Positions 36,292 through 45,428 of a DNA stretch of 64,000 nt are shown piece by piece. The DNA is from Ignavibacteriales bacterium. GTDB taxonomy: Bacteria; Bacteroidota; Ignavibacteria; Ignavibacteriales; Melioribacteraceae. The position numbers and the translations under genes were made by a program. Position 1 is the stretch's first letter. Every line of letters begins with the position of its first letter. The notes under the pieces were generated by a model. That model made no database searches and was not told where the DNA came from. It saw nothing but the letters and a program-made list of their open reading frames with translations. Where the stretch lies: positions 62,001 through 126,000 of the forward strand of contig JAGUYK010000020.1 in NCBI GenBank assembly GCA_020061355.1, written 5' to 3'.

Positions 36292-37276
36292 TGTTTCATT
36301 TGCATATCCCTGGATTTTGTATTTATTACTTCTATTGCCTGTAATATTCTATTTCTATTGGAAAAGAAAAGATAAAACTTCGCCTACAATTACATTTTCA
36401 TCCTTACAAATGTTTGGCGAGGTACCTAAAAGTTTACGGGAAAAATTAGTGCATCTTCCGGCAATTTTAAGAATTTTAGCATTATCATTTTTATTAGTTG
36501 CATTTGCACGTCCTCAAACATTTTCAAGTGGTGAAAATATTTATACAGAAGGAATTGATATTGCAATGGTTCTTGATATTTCAGGTAGTATGCTGGCTGA
36601 GGATTTCAAACCAAACCGTCTGGATGCTGCAAAAAAAGTTATTGATGATTTTATAAAGGGGAGGACATCCGATAAAATCGGCTTGGTAATTTTCTCGGGT
36701 GAGAGTTTTACTCAATGTCCCTTAACTATTGATTATTCTGTTTTAAGAAATTTGCTTAAGGATATTCAAAGCGGAATGATTCAGGACGGAACTGCGATCG
36801 GGAATGCAATCGCAAATGGTGTTAACCGATTAAAAGACAGTAAATCAAAAAGTAAGGTGCTGATTCTATTAACCGATGGTGTTAATAATGCGGGCGAAGT
36901 TGATCCTGTAACTTCGGCACAAATTGCACAGCAGTTTGGTATAAGAATCTACACTGTGGGAGTTGGAACTATTGGAGAAGCCCCATATCCATTTCAAACT
37001 CCTTTTGGAAAAAGATACCAGATGGTTCCGGTAGAGATTGATGAAGCATTGTTAAAACAAATTTCGAACATAACAGGTGGTAAATATTTCCGTGCAACTA
37101 ATAATCGTAAGCTTGTTGAAATTTATGAAGAGATAGATCGGCTTGAAAAAACGCGTGTAGAGGTTACTTCTTATCGTCATGCTAAAGAACTCTATTTTAA
37201 CTGGGCATTTGCAGGTTTTTTATTTCTGCTTTTTGAATTCGGTTTATCAAGAACTTATTTACGAAGATTACCTTAA
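36281..37276 (+). CDS. batA: VWA-domain membrane protein BatA
   Basis: A 331-residue inner-membrane protein with two N-terminal helices, a VWA domain and a C-terminal helix. The metal-ion-dependent adhesion site is intact: MVLDISGSMLAEDF (DxSxS), followed by the conserved threonine in PLTIDYSVLR and the aspartate in LTDGVNNAGE. The ATG at 36281 is chosen because AAGGAAGAGG lies just upstream and the product then starts MFSDVSFAYPWIL; a TTG 21 bp upstream is also in frame. It overlaps the previous gene by 11 bp. Confidence 0.94.
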   Translation: MFSDVSFAYPWILYLLLLLPVIFYFYWKRKDKTSPTITFSSLQMFGEVPKSLREKLVHLPAILRILALSFLLVAFARPQTFSSGENIYTEGIDIAMVLDISGSMLAEDFKPNRLDAAKKVIDDFIKGRTSDKIGLVIFSGESFTQCPLTIDYSVLRNLLKDIQSGMIQDGTAIGNAIANGVNRLKDSKSKSKVLILLTDGVNNAGEVDPVTSAQIAQQFGIRIYTVGVGTIGEAPYPFQTPFGKRYQMVPVEIDEALLKQISNITGGKYFRATNNRKLVEIYEEIDRLEKTRVEVTSYRHAKELYFNWAFAGFLFLLFEFGLSRTYLRRLP

Positions 37277-37279
37277 TGA

Positions 37280-37310
37280 AATTGAGAATTTAGAATTGTG
37301 AATTGAGAAT
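37280..37310 (+). repeat. Dispersed intergenic repeat, copy 2
   Basis: This 31-bp stretch nearly fills the 37-bp gap between batA and batB. It matches 22611-22641 read on the other strand at 28 of 31 bases. It is internally repetitive (AATTGAGAAT occurs at both ends). The rest of the operon has overlapping genes, so this looks like an insertion into it. Confidence 0.7.
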
Positions 37311-37313
37311 TAA

Positions 37314-38354
37314 ATGATTCGTTTTGCAAACATAGAATTTTTGTACGCCTTAGCAATCATACCGTTACTAATTGCTTTTTTCTGGTTTACACAGATTAAG
37401 CAGAATAAACTGCTTGAGAAATTTGCGGTGAAAAAGCTTCACAACAGACTATTCCCATTGAGGAGTAGATTCAAATCTCCATTTAAATTTGGTTTGTACT
37501 CTTTTACACTTGTTCTTCTGCTTATCACTCTGGCAAATCCACAAATTGGAACGAAGATAGAGGAAGTAAAGCAAATCGGTATTGATGTTTATATTTTATT
37601 GGATGTATCAAAGAGTATGCTTGCCGAAGATATAAAACCGAGTAGATTGGAAAAAGCTAAATATGAAATTTCGAGATTGATCCAGAGACTTAAAGGTGAC
37701 AGAATCGGGTTGATAGTATTTGCCGGCGAGGCATATATACAAATTCCTTTAACTACAGATTATTCTGCAGCTAATCTTTTTCTATCTGCGGTAGATGTTA
37801 ATTCGGTTCCGCAGCCGGGCACTGCAATCGGCCCTGCGCTTAATCTGGCACTTAAATCTTTTCCGTATGATGATGGGACAAAAAAAGCGATTGTTTTAAT
37901 CACAGATGGTGAAGACCATGAAGGTGATATTGATTCGGCTGTAAAAGAAGCTAATTCTAAAGACGTTGTAATCTATGCTATCGGGCTTGGTTCACCAGCC
38001 GGGGTGCCCATCCCTGTTTACAATCAATCAGGTGTTCAATCTGGATATAGGAAAGATAATCAGGGAAATATTGTCCTAACAAAACTTGATGAAGCAACTC
38101 TTCAATCTATTGTTTCAAAAGGAAACGGTAAATATTATAGGGGTACAAACACTGAGGATGAACTCGAAACTATTTACAAAGACCTTGCGCAAATCGAGCA
38201 AACCGAGTATGGTTCGAAAAAAATTACAGAGTATGAAAACCGTTTCTATTATTTTTTACTGCCGGCTATTCTACTTTTAATTGCCGAGTTCTTTGTATCA
38301 TCAAATAAATCAAAATGGTTTATGCGCTTTGAGAAGCTTAGAGAGGTTGAATAA
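37314..38354 (+). CDS. batB: VWA-domain membrane protein BatB
   Basis: A 346-residue paralogue of BatA with the same layout: N-terminal helices (ALAIIPLLIAFFW and FGLYSFTLVLLLITLA), a VWA domain and a C-terminal helix. The adhesion-site motif is LLDVSKSMLAEDI, with PLTTDYSAA and ITDGEDHEGD completing the metal site. The C-terminal region binds the membrane next to BatC. The stop overlaps the batC start (TAATG). In Bacteroidetes, Bat proteins contribute to aerotolerance; the mechanism is not settled. Confidence 0.94.
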   Translation: MIRFANIEFLYALAIIPLLIAFFWFTQIKQNKLLEKFAVKKLHNRLFPLRSRFKSPFKFGLYSFTLVLLLITLANPQIGTKIEEVKQIGIDVYILLDVSKSMLAEDIKPSRLEKAKYEISRLIQRLKGDRIGLIVFAGEAYIQIPLTTDYSAANLFLSAVDVNSVPQPGTAIGPALNLALKSFPYDDGTKKAIVLITDGEDHEGDIDSAVKEANSKDVVIYAIGLGSPAGVPIPVYNQSGVQSGYRKDNQGNIVLTKLDEATLQSIVSKGNGKYYRGTNTEDELETIYKDLAQIEQTEYGSKKITEYENRFYYFLLPAILLLIAEFFVSSNKSKWFMRFEKLREVE

Positions 38355-39055
38355 TGAAAACTACTCTAAATATTTTATTCATGATTATTATTATCTTGTC
38401 TGCATCAGTCAATGGTCAGAGTAAAAGAGGATTAATAAATGAAGGTGTTGAGCTCTACAAGAACAATAAATTTGCAGATGCAGAGGTGAATTTCAAAAAG
38501 GGATTGGAAAAAGATAATAATATGTTTCAAGGTCATTTTAATTTAGGTGACGCATATTATAAACAGGGTAGATACGACGAAGCTATGCAATCTTTCCAAA
38601 ACTCTTTATCTTTTACAGATGACAAATACAACAAGGCAAAAGTGTATCATAACATTGGAAATTCGTTACTGAAAGCAAAAAAATATCCGGAAAGTATTGG
38701 TGCTTACAAAAATGCATTAAAATTAAATCCCGATGATCTGGAAACGAAGTATAATCTCTCTTATGCATTAAACATGATGAAGCAGGATCAAAATCAGCAG
38801 CAAAAGCAGAATCAGGATAAACAAGATAAGAATCAGGATCAGAATAAAGATCAGCAGCAGGACCAGAATCAAAACAAAAATGATCAGAATAAAGACCAGG
38901 ATAAGCAGAATCAACAACAGCAGCAACAGAAAAATCAGATTTCAAAAGAGGACGCAGAAAGAATTTTAGAAGCCTTAAAAAATAATGAGCAGGACTTGCA
39001 GAAAAAATTACGTCAGGTTAAAGGTAAACCGGTCGTTCGGGAAAAAGACTGGTAA
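38354..39055 (+). CDS. batC: TPR protein BatC with Q/N/D/K-rich tract
   Basis: A 233-residue exported protein. Signal peptide about 1-22, then three tetratricopeptide repeats (about 25-135: NEGVELYKNNKFADAEVNF, GHFNLGDAYYKQGRYDEAM, VYHNIGNSLLKAKKYPESI). From about 143 to 195 it is almost only Q, N, D and K, in short units such as QDQNQ and NKDQ. The end (ISKEDAERILEALKNNEQDLQ) is a BatC-type helix. TPRs suggest it scaffolds the VWA proteins. The tract length is likely to vary between strains. Confidence 0.9.
   Translation: MKTTLNILFMIIIILSASVNGQSKRGLINEGVELYKNNKFADAEVNFKKGLEKDNNMFQGHFNLGDAYYKQGRYDEAMQSFQNSLSFTDDKYNKAKVYHNIGNSLLKAKKYPESIGAYKNALKLNPDDLETKYNLSYALNMMKQDQNQQQKQNQDKQDKNQDQNKDQQQDQNQNKNDQNKDQDKQNQQQQQQKNQISKEDAERILEALKNNEQDLQKKLRQVKGKPVVREKDW
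38782..38937 (+). repeat. Low-complexity CAG/AAT/GAT/AAA tract in batC
   Basis: About 52 codons encode only Gln, Asn, Asp and Lys, with short near-repeats of CAGAATCAGGAT type. The tract is in frame throughout. Short repeats of this kind expand and contract easily. Confidence 0.8.
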
Positions 39056-39109
39056 GAGTGAAGGCAGAGCTTAAAGTGTAGAGTGAAGAATGTCGAATGA
39101 AGAGTGAAC
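39056..39109 (+). repeat. Degenerate GAGTGAAG repeats between batC and batD
   Basis: GAGTGAAG occurs at 39056 and 39081 and GAGTGAAC at 39102, within a purine-rich stretch. The 97-bp gap (39056-39152) is unusually long for this operon. It resembles the other intergenic short-repeat blocks but is a different sequence. Confidence 0.4.
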
Positions 39110-39152
39110 GATTAAGAAACTAAACAGAAAAAAATATTCATCGAAGAATAAT

Positions 39153-40988
39153 ATGGTTATAAGTAAGAACAAAAAGGTTTTGATCATCATTTTATTTTTT
39201 GTTAGTGGTATAATAAGGAATTCCATTGCACAGGAATTTACTGCGAGCGTCGACCGCACTACAGTTGGGCAGTACGATCGTTTCCAGATTTATTTTACAT
39301 TCAACGGTCCCGATATAAATAGTGTAAAGGATTTTCGTCCACCGTCATTTCCAGGTTTCAAAGTTTTGTCAGGTCCAAATCAATCTACCAGCATGCAGAT
39401 AATTAACGGGAAAGTATCAAGCTCTTTAACTTTCATTTACATTCTTCAACCATCTAATGTGGGTAATTTTGCTATTGGTCCGGCATCAGTTGAATTTTCA
39501 GGAAAAACTTACAGGACAAATACACTCAGTATAAACGTTGAAAAGGGGACACTTCAGCAGCAGCAGCAAAGCACAGGCGGATACACAGATGAAGAATTGG
39601 CAAAAAATGTTTTTATTGTAGCTGAAGCAAATAAAAATCGTGTTTATCTCGGCGAACAGTTAACCGTTACATATAAACTCTATACTAAATTGAATATATC
39701 TTCTCCACAGATAACTAAGCTTCCTCAATATCAGGGATTTTGGGCTGTTGAAGTTGATCCGACTCAGACCATTTCTTTCGATATCGGAATGTACAAAGGC
39801 GAGCGTTACCGTGTTGCAACAATAAAGAGAGTTGCTCTATTTCCAACTAAAACCGGACAGTTAAGTGTCACGCCGTTTGAACTAAATATTCCTATTGTTG
39901 TAAAGAAGCGGAAAACCGGTAATGATGTTTTCGATGAATTCTTTAATGATTCATTTTTCGGCCGCACTGAAACAGTTGAGTATCAGGCAAAATCCAACAC
40001 GTTGAAAGTTGAGGTGGACCAATTACCTTCGACCGGAGTTCCGTCATCATTTACCGGGGCAGTCGGGAATTTTAATTTCAAAACTGAAATTGATAAAAAT
40101 AATGTAGTGACAAACGAAAGTATCACACTTCGCCTCACCTTATCCGGATCCGGAAATATTCAGTTATTGAAAGCACCCGAACCGCAGCTTCCGGCTGGAG
40201 TTGAAAAGTATGATCCAAAAGTTTATGATAATGTTAATAAAGGAGCAGTCGTTTCCGGACAAAAGATTGTTGAATACCTTTTGGTTCCGAGAATGCCGGG
40301 AGAAAAGGAAATTCCCTCTATGGAATTTTCCTTTTTCAATCCTTCAACAAAAAAATATATTACTATCAATTCCCCTGCATACAAAATCAATATAGTAAAA
40401 GGTACAGGTCAGTACGAACCGACTGCAGGTAATTTTTCAAAAGAAGATGTAAGATTATTGAGCGAAGATATAAGATTTATTGAAACATCGGATATTAGCC
40501 TCGAACGCAAACAGGAAATCTCATTCATAAAGCCCTGGTTCTGGCTCTCCTTATTTCTTCCTGTAGTTGCACTTTTGGCAGCTTTTGGCTACAGAAAACG
40601 TCAGGATAAACTTTACGGTAATATTAAACTTCTTAAGTACCAGAAAGCTGAGAAGGCTGCACGGCAAAGATTAAAAATATCCAAACGAGCCCTTGATGAG
40701 AATAAAATCGCTGAGTTCTATTCCGAACTATCACAGGCATTATTCGGATATCTTGAAGATAAACTTGGAATTCAAAAATCGGAATTTACTCTTGAAGGTG
40801 CTCTCGAAAAACTGAGTGAGAGAAAAATTGAAAATGACCTTTTAGACAGGGTAAAAACCATTACCGAAAAATGTGAATTTGTACGTTTTGCGCCTCAGGG
40901 CGAAACATCGTCTTCTGCTATGGAAATTTATAATAATGCCGTTAAACTTATTATTGATGTCGATTCTGCTTTGGAGAGGAAACGATGA
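39153..40988 (+). CDS. batD: BatD (DUF7507/oxygen-tolerance family) membrane protein
   Basis: A 611-residue protein: signal peptide about 1-24, a large periplasmic region of immunoglobulin-like domains (FTASVDRTTVGQYDRFQIYF, FPGFKVLSGPNQSTSMQI, VYLGEQLTVTYKLYT), one membrane helix near 463-480 (PWFWLSLFLPVVALLAAFGY), and a cytoplasmic helical tail of about 130 residues (ARQRLKISKRALDENKIAEF, SELSQALFGYLEDKLGI). This is the usual BatD layout. It overlaps batE by 4 bp (ATGA). Confidence 0.92.
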   Translation: MVISKNKKVLIIILFFVSGIIRNSIAQEFTASVDRTTVGQYDRFQIYFTFNGPDINSVKDFRPPSFPGFKVLSGPNQSTSMQIINGKVSSSLTFIYILQPSNVGNFAIGPASVEFSGKTYRTNTLSINVEKGTLQQQQQSTGGYTDEELAKNVFIVAEANKNRVYLGEQLTVTYKLYTKLNISSPQITKLPQYQGFWAVEVDPTQTISFDIGMYKGERYRVATIKRVALFPTKTGQLSVTPFELNIPIVVKKRKTGNDVFDEFFNDSFFGRTETVEYQAKSNTLKVEVDQLPSTGVPSSFTGAVGNFNFKTEIDKNNVVTNESITLRLTLSGSGNIQLLKAPEPQLPAGVEKYDPKVYDNVNKGAVVSGQKIVEYLLVPRMPGEKEIPSMEFSFFNPSTKKYITINSPAYKINIVKGTGQYEPTAGNFSKEDVRLLSEDIRFIETSDISLERKQEISFIKPWFWLSLFLPVVALLAAFGYRKRQDKLYGNIKLLKYQKAEKAARQRLKISKRALDENKIAEFYSELSQALFGYLEDKLGIQKSEFTLEGALEKLSERKIENDLLDRVKTITEKCEFVRFAPQGETSSSAMEIYNNAVKLIIDVDSALERKR

Positions 40989-41797
40989 AACTATTTATTT
41001 TGAAGAATACCACGGATAGGATTCAGTTTACTTACAGAATAGTGTCAATGATATTATTGATGATAATCTTCCAGCTATTCTCTTTAAAATTGTTGGCTCA
41101 ATCACCTGATCAGTTGATGAAACAGGCCAATTCATTTTATCAGGAACAACAATATGACCAGGCAGTAATTACATATCAGAAAATCTTGTCTCAAGGATTT
41201 GAAAGCTCTTCATTGTATTATAACCTTGGTAATGCATATTTTAAAATCGGGAAGATTGGTTATGCTATTCTTAATTACGAAAGGGGACTGAAGCTTTCGC
41301 CAGGTGATGAGGATCTGAGGTATAATCTGAAAATTGCCAATACCAGAACTGTTGATAAAATTACAGAGTTACCCAAATTATTTATTGTTCAATGGTGGGA
41401 ATTACTAATCACATCGTTCACTTTTACAGGCTTGTCAATAATTACTCTTCTAATATTTTGGATTTTCCTGTTAGGTATTGCTCTTTTTATTCTTTCACGA
41501 AGAGCAAGCATTCAGAGAATTTCTTTAATGGTGAGTTCTGTTTCATTAGCGGTACTAATACTATCTGTTGTAATTTTAATCTCGCGTTATAACCATGAAG
41601 CTATTACTGATTATGGAATTTTAACCGAAGAGGTATATTCAGTAAAAGTTGCCCCGGATTATAAAAGCAATGACCTCTTTGTTATTCACGAAGGAATAAA
41701 ATTCGTTGTAGATGACCTTGTAAATGAATGGTATAAAATCCGTCTTGCTGATGGAAAAGTTGGCTGGATACCCGAGAATGTTTTTGGTAAGATATAA
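40985..41797 (+). CDS. batE: BatE: TPR and SH3-like membrane protein
   Basis: A 270-residue protein, last gene of the Bat operon. Signal peptide/anchor (about 20-38), two TPR units (QANSFYQEQQYDQAVITYQ and SLYYNLGNAYFKIGKIGYA), two membrane helices (about 140-160 and 180-200), and a C-terminal SH3-like domain (EEVYSVKVAPDYKSND, FVIHEGIKF, NEWYKIRLADGKVGWIPE). The SH3-like part probably faces the periplasm and may bind peptidoglycan. Coupled to batD through ATGA. Confidence 0.92.
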   Translation: MKLFILKNTTDRIQFTYRIVSMILLMIIFQLFSLKLLAQSPDQLMKQANSFYQEQQYDQAVITYQKILSQGFESSSLYYNLGNAYFKIGKIGYAILNYERGLKLSPGDEDLRYNLKIANTRTVDKITELPKLFIVQWWELLITSFTFTGLSIITLLIFWIFLLGIALFILSRRASIQRISLMVSSVSLAVLILSVVILISRYNHEAITDYGILTEEVYSVKVAPDYKSNDLFVIHEGIKFVVDDLVNEWYKIRLADGKVGWIPENVFGKI

Positions 41798-41846
41798 TCA
41801 TCCCTTTTTTACCGCACTTTTTTTTGGATAAATTGAGTAAACGTAG

Positions 41847-42941
41847 ATGCAATCAGAGGCTAAAAGATATCACAATATTAAACTTGCTGTAGGAATAACC
41901 AGGAGCGTTACTTCATTTATACTTCTATTCCTATTTGTTTTGCTTGGTCTAAGTGAAAAGCTGGAACAGTATATTCGCATTTATTATCAGAATGACTACC
42001 AGGTTTTACTTCTTTATGTAATTGTAATTGGTATTTTATCTTCTATTATTTTCTTTCCTGTAAGTTATTATATCGATTTTTATCTTGAGCATAAATTTGA
42101 TCTTTCAAACCAGACTTTTTGGAAATGGATTTGGGAAAATACGAAATCAACAATGGTTGGTAGTGCAATTGGAATTCCGATTCTGCTCGTTTTCTATTTG
42201 ATACTTAATACATTTGGTTATAATTGGTGGCTTCCTTTTGCATTAATTATGTTCTTAGTTTCGGTTCTGCTTGCAAAGATTCTACCTGTTTTAATATTGC
42301 CAATATTCTATAAGGTCACTCCAATTGAGGATGAAAGTTTGAAAGAGAGAATTATGGTCCTATCAAAAAATGCCGGGTTGAACGTTACAAATGTTTTCAA
42401 ATTCAACATGAGTAAAAATACTAAAAAAGCTAATGCTGCTTTCACCGGACTTGGTAAAACAAAAAGAATTTTACTCGGAGATACATTACTTGCAAATTAT
42501 TCCAATGATGAGATTGAAACGGTTATTGCTCATGAACTGGGGCATTATAAAAAAAAGCATATCCTTAAAAATGTTTTTATCAGTACGATTTTCAGTTTCC
42601 TAACTTTTTACCTGATATCAAAAACGTATTTGTTATCACTTCCTTTTTTTGGTTTTAGCTCAATTACAACAATCTCGGCACTTCCGCTATTGGCGTTGTG
42701 GGGTTTATTAATCGGTTTACTAATTACCCCAATCTCGAACGCAATTTCCAGAAAATTTGAATATGAGGCAGACGCTTATGCAATTCGAACAACAAATAAA
42801 AGAGAAGCTTTCATTAACACTTTGGACAAACTTACAGATCAAAACTTAGGCGATAGAGAACCCCGCCCTATAGTGGAATGGTTTTTCTACAGTCATCCTT
42901 CAATTAAGAAACGAATTCAAGCATTGCAGAATATTGTATAG
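41847..42941 (+). CDS. M48 family zinc metallopeptidase (Ste24-like)
   Basis: A 364-residue inner-membrane peptidase. N-terminal membrane helices are followed by the M48 N-terminal domain, then the zinc site AHELGHYKKKH (HExxH) and the third ligand in EYEADAYA. The layout matches Ste24-type CAAX peptidases, which in bacteria act in membrane-protein quality control or prepeptide cleavage. The substrate is unknown. It follows batE by 49 bp on the same strand, without a visible terminator, so it may be read through from the Bat operon. Confidence 0.93.
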   Translation: MQSEAKRYHNIKLAVGITRSVTSFILLFLFVLLGLSEKLEQYIRIYYQNDYQVLLLYVIVIGILSSIIFFPVSYYIDFYLEHKFDLSNQTFWKWIWENTKSTMVGSAIGIPILLVFYLILNTFGYNWWLPFALIMFLVSVLLAKILPVLILPIFYKVTPIEDESLKERIMVLSKNAGLNVTNVFKFNMSKNTKKANAAFTGLGKTKRILLGDTLLANYSNDEIETVIAHELGHYKKKHILKNVFISTIFSFLTFYLISKTYLLSLPFFGFSSITTISALPLLALWGLLIGLLITPISNAISRKFEYEADAYAIRTTNKREAFINTLDKLTDQNLGDREPRPIVEWFFYSHPSIKKRIQALQNIV

Positions 42942-43004
42942 CTGTTACATTATTGGTTTTTATCATTATATTTCGAACATCGAATGAGAACTTTATAACT
43001 GTTA

Positions 43005-44252
43005 ATGCTAAATCGAATAAATAAAAGTCTGATAATTATTCTAGTTTTACTAATCGGCGGGTGTTCCTTAGATTCTTCAGGTCCAACCGAGTCAACATCA
43101 AAAAATTACACGCCTCACACACCCACACCTGTTGATGGATCAATTAATCAATTATTATTTGTAACGCTAAGATGGGAAAGTGATAATGCTTTAGAATATG
43201 AAGTCTATTTAGGCGAAACAAATCCACCGCTTATTAAATATACTACAACTCAAAATAAATTTTACACAACTCCTCCTCTTAACTACAATACGAAATATTA
43301 TTGGAGGGTTGTTGCAAAGGGAAATGATGGGACGACTTACACAGGTCCGGTCTGGAGTTTTAGGACAATATCTTCAATCATTTCTATCAATGGATATGCA
43401 TTAAAGCTTCATACAATTGAGACGAAATTACCAAATACAGTTGAAGTTATTTTTCAGGTTATGGATCTAAATGGAAGCGGAGTCCCAAATCTACGGTTAG
43501 CGGATTTTGAAGTATTTGAAGATGAATTACCTTTATCAATTTCGGAATCCGGGCTAACGATCGTTAATAGAGCAACAACACCGTATAAGTTTAAGACCGT
43601 CTTAATGCTTGATAATAGCACAAGTCTTGAGAACGATCTGAATACCATTAGAACTTCAGCAAAAGAAATTGTTGCAGGTATAAGACCTAACCAGCAAGTC
43701 GCACTCTATAAATTCTCGGATCAACCGGTTCTTCTTCAGGATTTTACAGGAAACATTGATTTACTTAGAAATATTATTGATACTCAATTTCCTCTTGGAG
43801 TCCGGTCAACAGATTTCTATGGTTCGGTTAAAGCTGGGACAAGAAGATGGGACGATGTTGTTTCTATTGACAGCATTATTCAGGGGTGTTTAGTGATTAT
43901 CTCTGATGGTGAAGACACCCAGGGTTCAACTTCACTAAGTGAGGGCTTTAATTCAATTCATAATAAATTAGTATTCACTTTGGGACTTGGACCCGCTATC
44001 CAACCAGAAATAATAAGAGCTTTTGGAACAGGCGGAAATTTCAAACCCGGGGAAGAAATTGAGATAGTTAAAAGATTTGTAGAGATTGAAAGTGATTTGG
44101 TTAAGAAAGCAAATAGTTTTTATCAACTAACATATAATAGCCCTAAAAGAGGTAACAACGTTCATACATTAAAGGTTAGAGTAAAAAATAATCCTTTCGT
44201 TGGACCTGAATCTTTTATTTCTACTAATTTCAGAAGTACCGGTTTCTTTTAA
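43005..44252 (+). CDS. VWA-domain lipoprotein with fibronectin-like N-terminus
   Basis: A 415-residue lipoprotein. The lipobox is IGGC (lipidated Cys20), then a Ser/Thr/Pro linker. A fibronectin type III-like domain (about 37-118) has TPHTPTPVDGSI, TLRWESDNALEYEVYL and YYWRVVAKGNDG. The VWA domain (about 195-405) has the adhesion site MLDNSTSLEND (DxSxS) and SDGEDTQGS. A surface or periplasmic metal-dependent binding role is likely; the partner is unknown. It is not part of the Bat operon but lies just downstream of it. Confidence 0.87.
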   Translation: MLNRINKSLIIILVLLIGGCSLDSSGPTESTSKNYTPHTPTPVDGSINQLLFVTLRWESDNALEYEVYLGETNPPLIKYTTTQNKFYTTPPLNYNTKYYWRVVAKGNDGTTYTGPVWSFRTISSIISINGYALKLHTIETKLPNTVEVIFQVMDLNGSGVPNLRLADFEVFEDELPLSISESGLTIVNRATTPYKFKTVLMLDNSTSLENDLNTIRTSAKEIVAGIRPNQQVALYKFSDQPVLLQDFTGNIDLLRNIIDTQFPLGVRSTDFYGSVKAGTRRWDDVVSIDSIIQGCLVIISDGEDTQGSTSLSEGFNSIHNKLVFTLGLGPAIQPEIIRAFGTGGNFKPGEEIEIVKRFVEIESDLVKKANSFYQLTYNSPKRGNNVHTLKVRVKNNPFVGPESFISTNFRSTGFF

Positions 44253-44272
44253 TACCGGTTTAAAGGCATTTA

Positions 44273-44563
44273 ATGGCTGTAACAATTGATGACGTAAAAT
44301 ATATTGCAAATCTCGCCCGGTTAAATTTCGAAGAGAAAGAACTGGCAGGATTTACAATCCAGTTCAATGATATTTTATCTTTCTTCGAAAAATTAAATGA
44401 GCTTGATACAGAAAATGTTGAACCTTTGTCGCATCCCATTCCGAATCAAAATGTGTTTAGAGATGATATACTAAATTCCTCTGTTAGTCAGGAAGAAGCA
44501 TTTAAAAACGCACCCGATCGGAGTTATGAATTTTTCAAAGTCCCGAAAGTAATAAACCAATGA
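44273..44563 (+). CDS. gatC: Asp/Glu-tRNA amidotransferase subunit C
   Basis: A 96-residue GatC, which stabilises the GatA-GatB complex. Motifs: VTIDDVKYIANLARLNFEEKE, IQFNDILSFFEKLNELDTE and VEPLSHPIP. It lies 20 bp after the VWA lipoprotein gene. gatB is 18 kb away on the other strand and gatA is outside the window. Confidence 0.94.
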   Translation: MAVTIDDVKYIANLARLNFEEKELAGFTIQFNDILSFFEKLNELDTENVEPLSHPIPNQNVFRDDILNSSVSQEEAFKNAPDRSYEFFKVPKVINQ

Positions 44564-44584
44564 TTTCTTGTTAACTTTTAATAT

Positions 44585-45361
44585 ATGATTATAGGAATCA
44601 TACCGGCACGATTTGCTTCAACTCGCTTAATGGGAAAACCTCTCGCTGATATCGGCGGGAAACCTATGATTCAGCATACTTATCAATCCGCAAAAAAATC
44701 TAGACTCCTCGATAAAGTTGTTATTGCTGTCGATGATGATCGCCTTTATAAAGTTGCGAAGGATTTTGGTGCAGAAGTTTACATGACTCCTCAAACTGTT
44801 GCAACAGGATCAGACCGGATAGCAATTGTAACTGAAAAAATACCCGATGCCGCGATAATTGTAAATATTCAGGGGGACGAACCTTTCATAAAAGGTAAAA
44901 TGATTGATGAAGCAATCGAACCTCTTCTCTTTGATAAGAAAGTAAGTGTATCAACCCTTGCTAGGCGTATCAAAAGTGTTGAAGAAATGAAATCTCCATC
45001 GGTTGTAAAAGTTGTATTCGATTACAATAATTTTGCAATGTACTTCTCCCGATCTCCTATTCCCTTTGCGCGTGATGCCCGGACAAATCTTCAACGGATT
45101 GAGGTCGCGGAAATTTATAAACATATCGGTCTATATGTTTATAGAAGAGACGCACTATTGAAATTTACTGCTTCCAAACCGACTGACTTAGAGCAGGTTG
45201 AAAAATTAGAGCAGCTTAGATTTCTGGAATATGGTTTCAAAATGAAAATTGTTGTTACTGAGATTGATAGTCTTTCGGTTGATACTCCTGCTGATCTTGA
45301 AATCGCCAGAAAATATTACGAAAAAGTGATTAAATCATCTGAGAAATCATCACGACGCTAA
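44585..45361 (+). CDS. kdsB: CMP-Kdo synthetase (3-deoxy-manno-octulosonate cytidylyltransferase)
   Basis: A 258-residue enzyme that activates Kdo with CTP for LPS core synthesis. Motifs: IIPARFASTRLMGKPLADI at the start, VDDDRLYKVAKDFGAEVYMT, SGSDRI-type ATGSDRIAIV, NIQGDEPF, YFSRSPIPFARD and YKHIGLYVYR. It follows gatC by 21 bp and sits 3.6 kb before the kdsA-kdsC-kdsD run, so all Kdo genes are in this neighbourhood. Confidence 0.97.
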   Translation: MIIGIIPARFASTRLMGKPLADIGGKPMIQHTYQSAKKSRLLDKVVIAVDDDRLYKVAKDFGAEVYMTPQTVATGSDRIAIVTEKIPDAAIIVNIQGDEPFIKGKMIDEAIEPLLFDKKVSVSTLARRIKSVEEMKSPSVVKVVFDYNNFAMYFSRSPIPFARDARTNLQRIEVAEIYKHIGLYVYRRDALLKFTASKPTDLEQVEKLEQLRFLEYGFKMKIVVTEIDSLSVDTPADLEIARKYYEKVIKSSEKSSRR

Positions 45362-45368
45362 ATCCCTA

Positions 45369-45410
45369 TACCCTGTATTCAATATCTAATACCCCGTATT
45401 AAGAATCCAG
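45369..45410 (+). repeat. Two degenerate 21-bp tandem copies
   Basis: TACCCTGTATTCAATATC and TACCCCGTATTAAGAATC start two adjacent 21-bp units that agree at about 15 positions. They lie just after kdsB. Another short intergenic repeat of unknown role. Confidence 0.35.
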
Positions 45411-45428
45411 AAGTAATTTATGGGAAAA

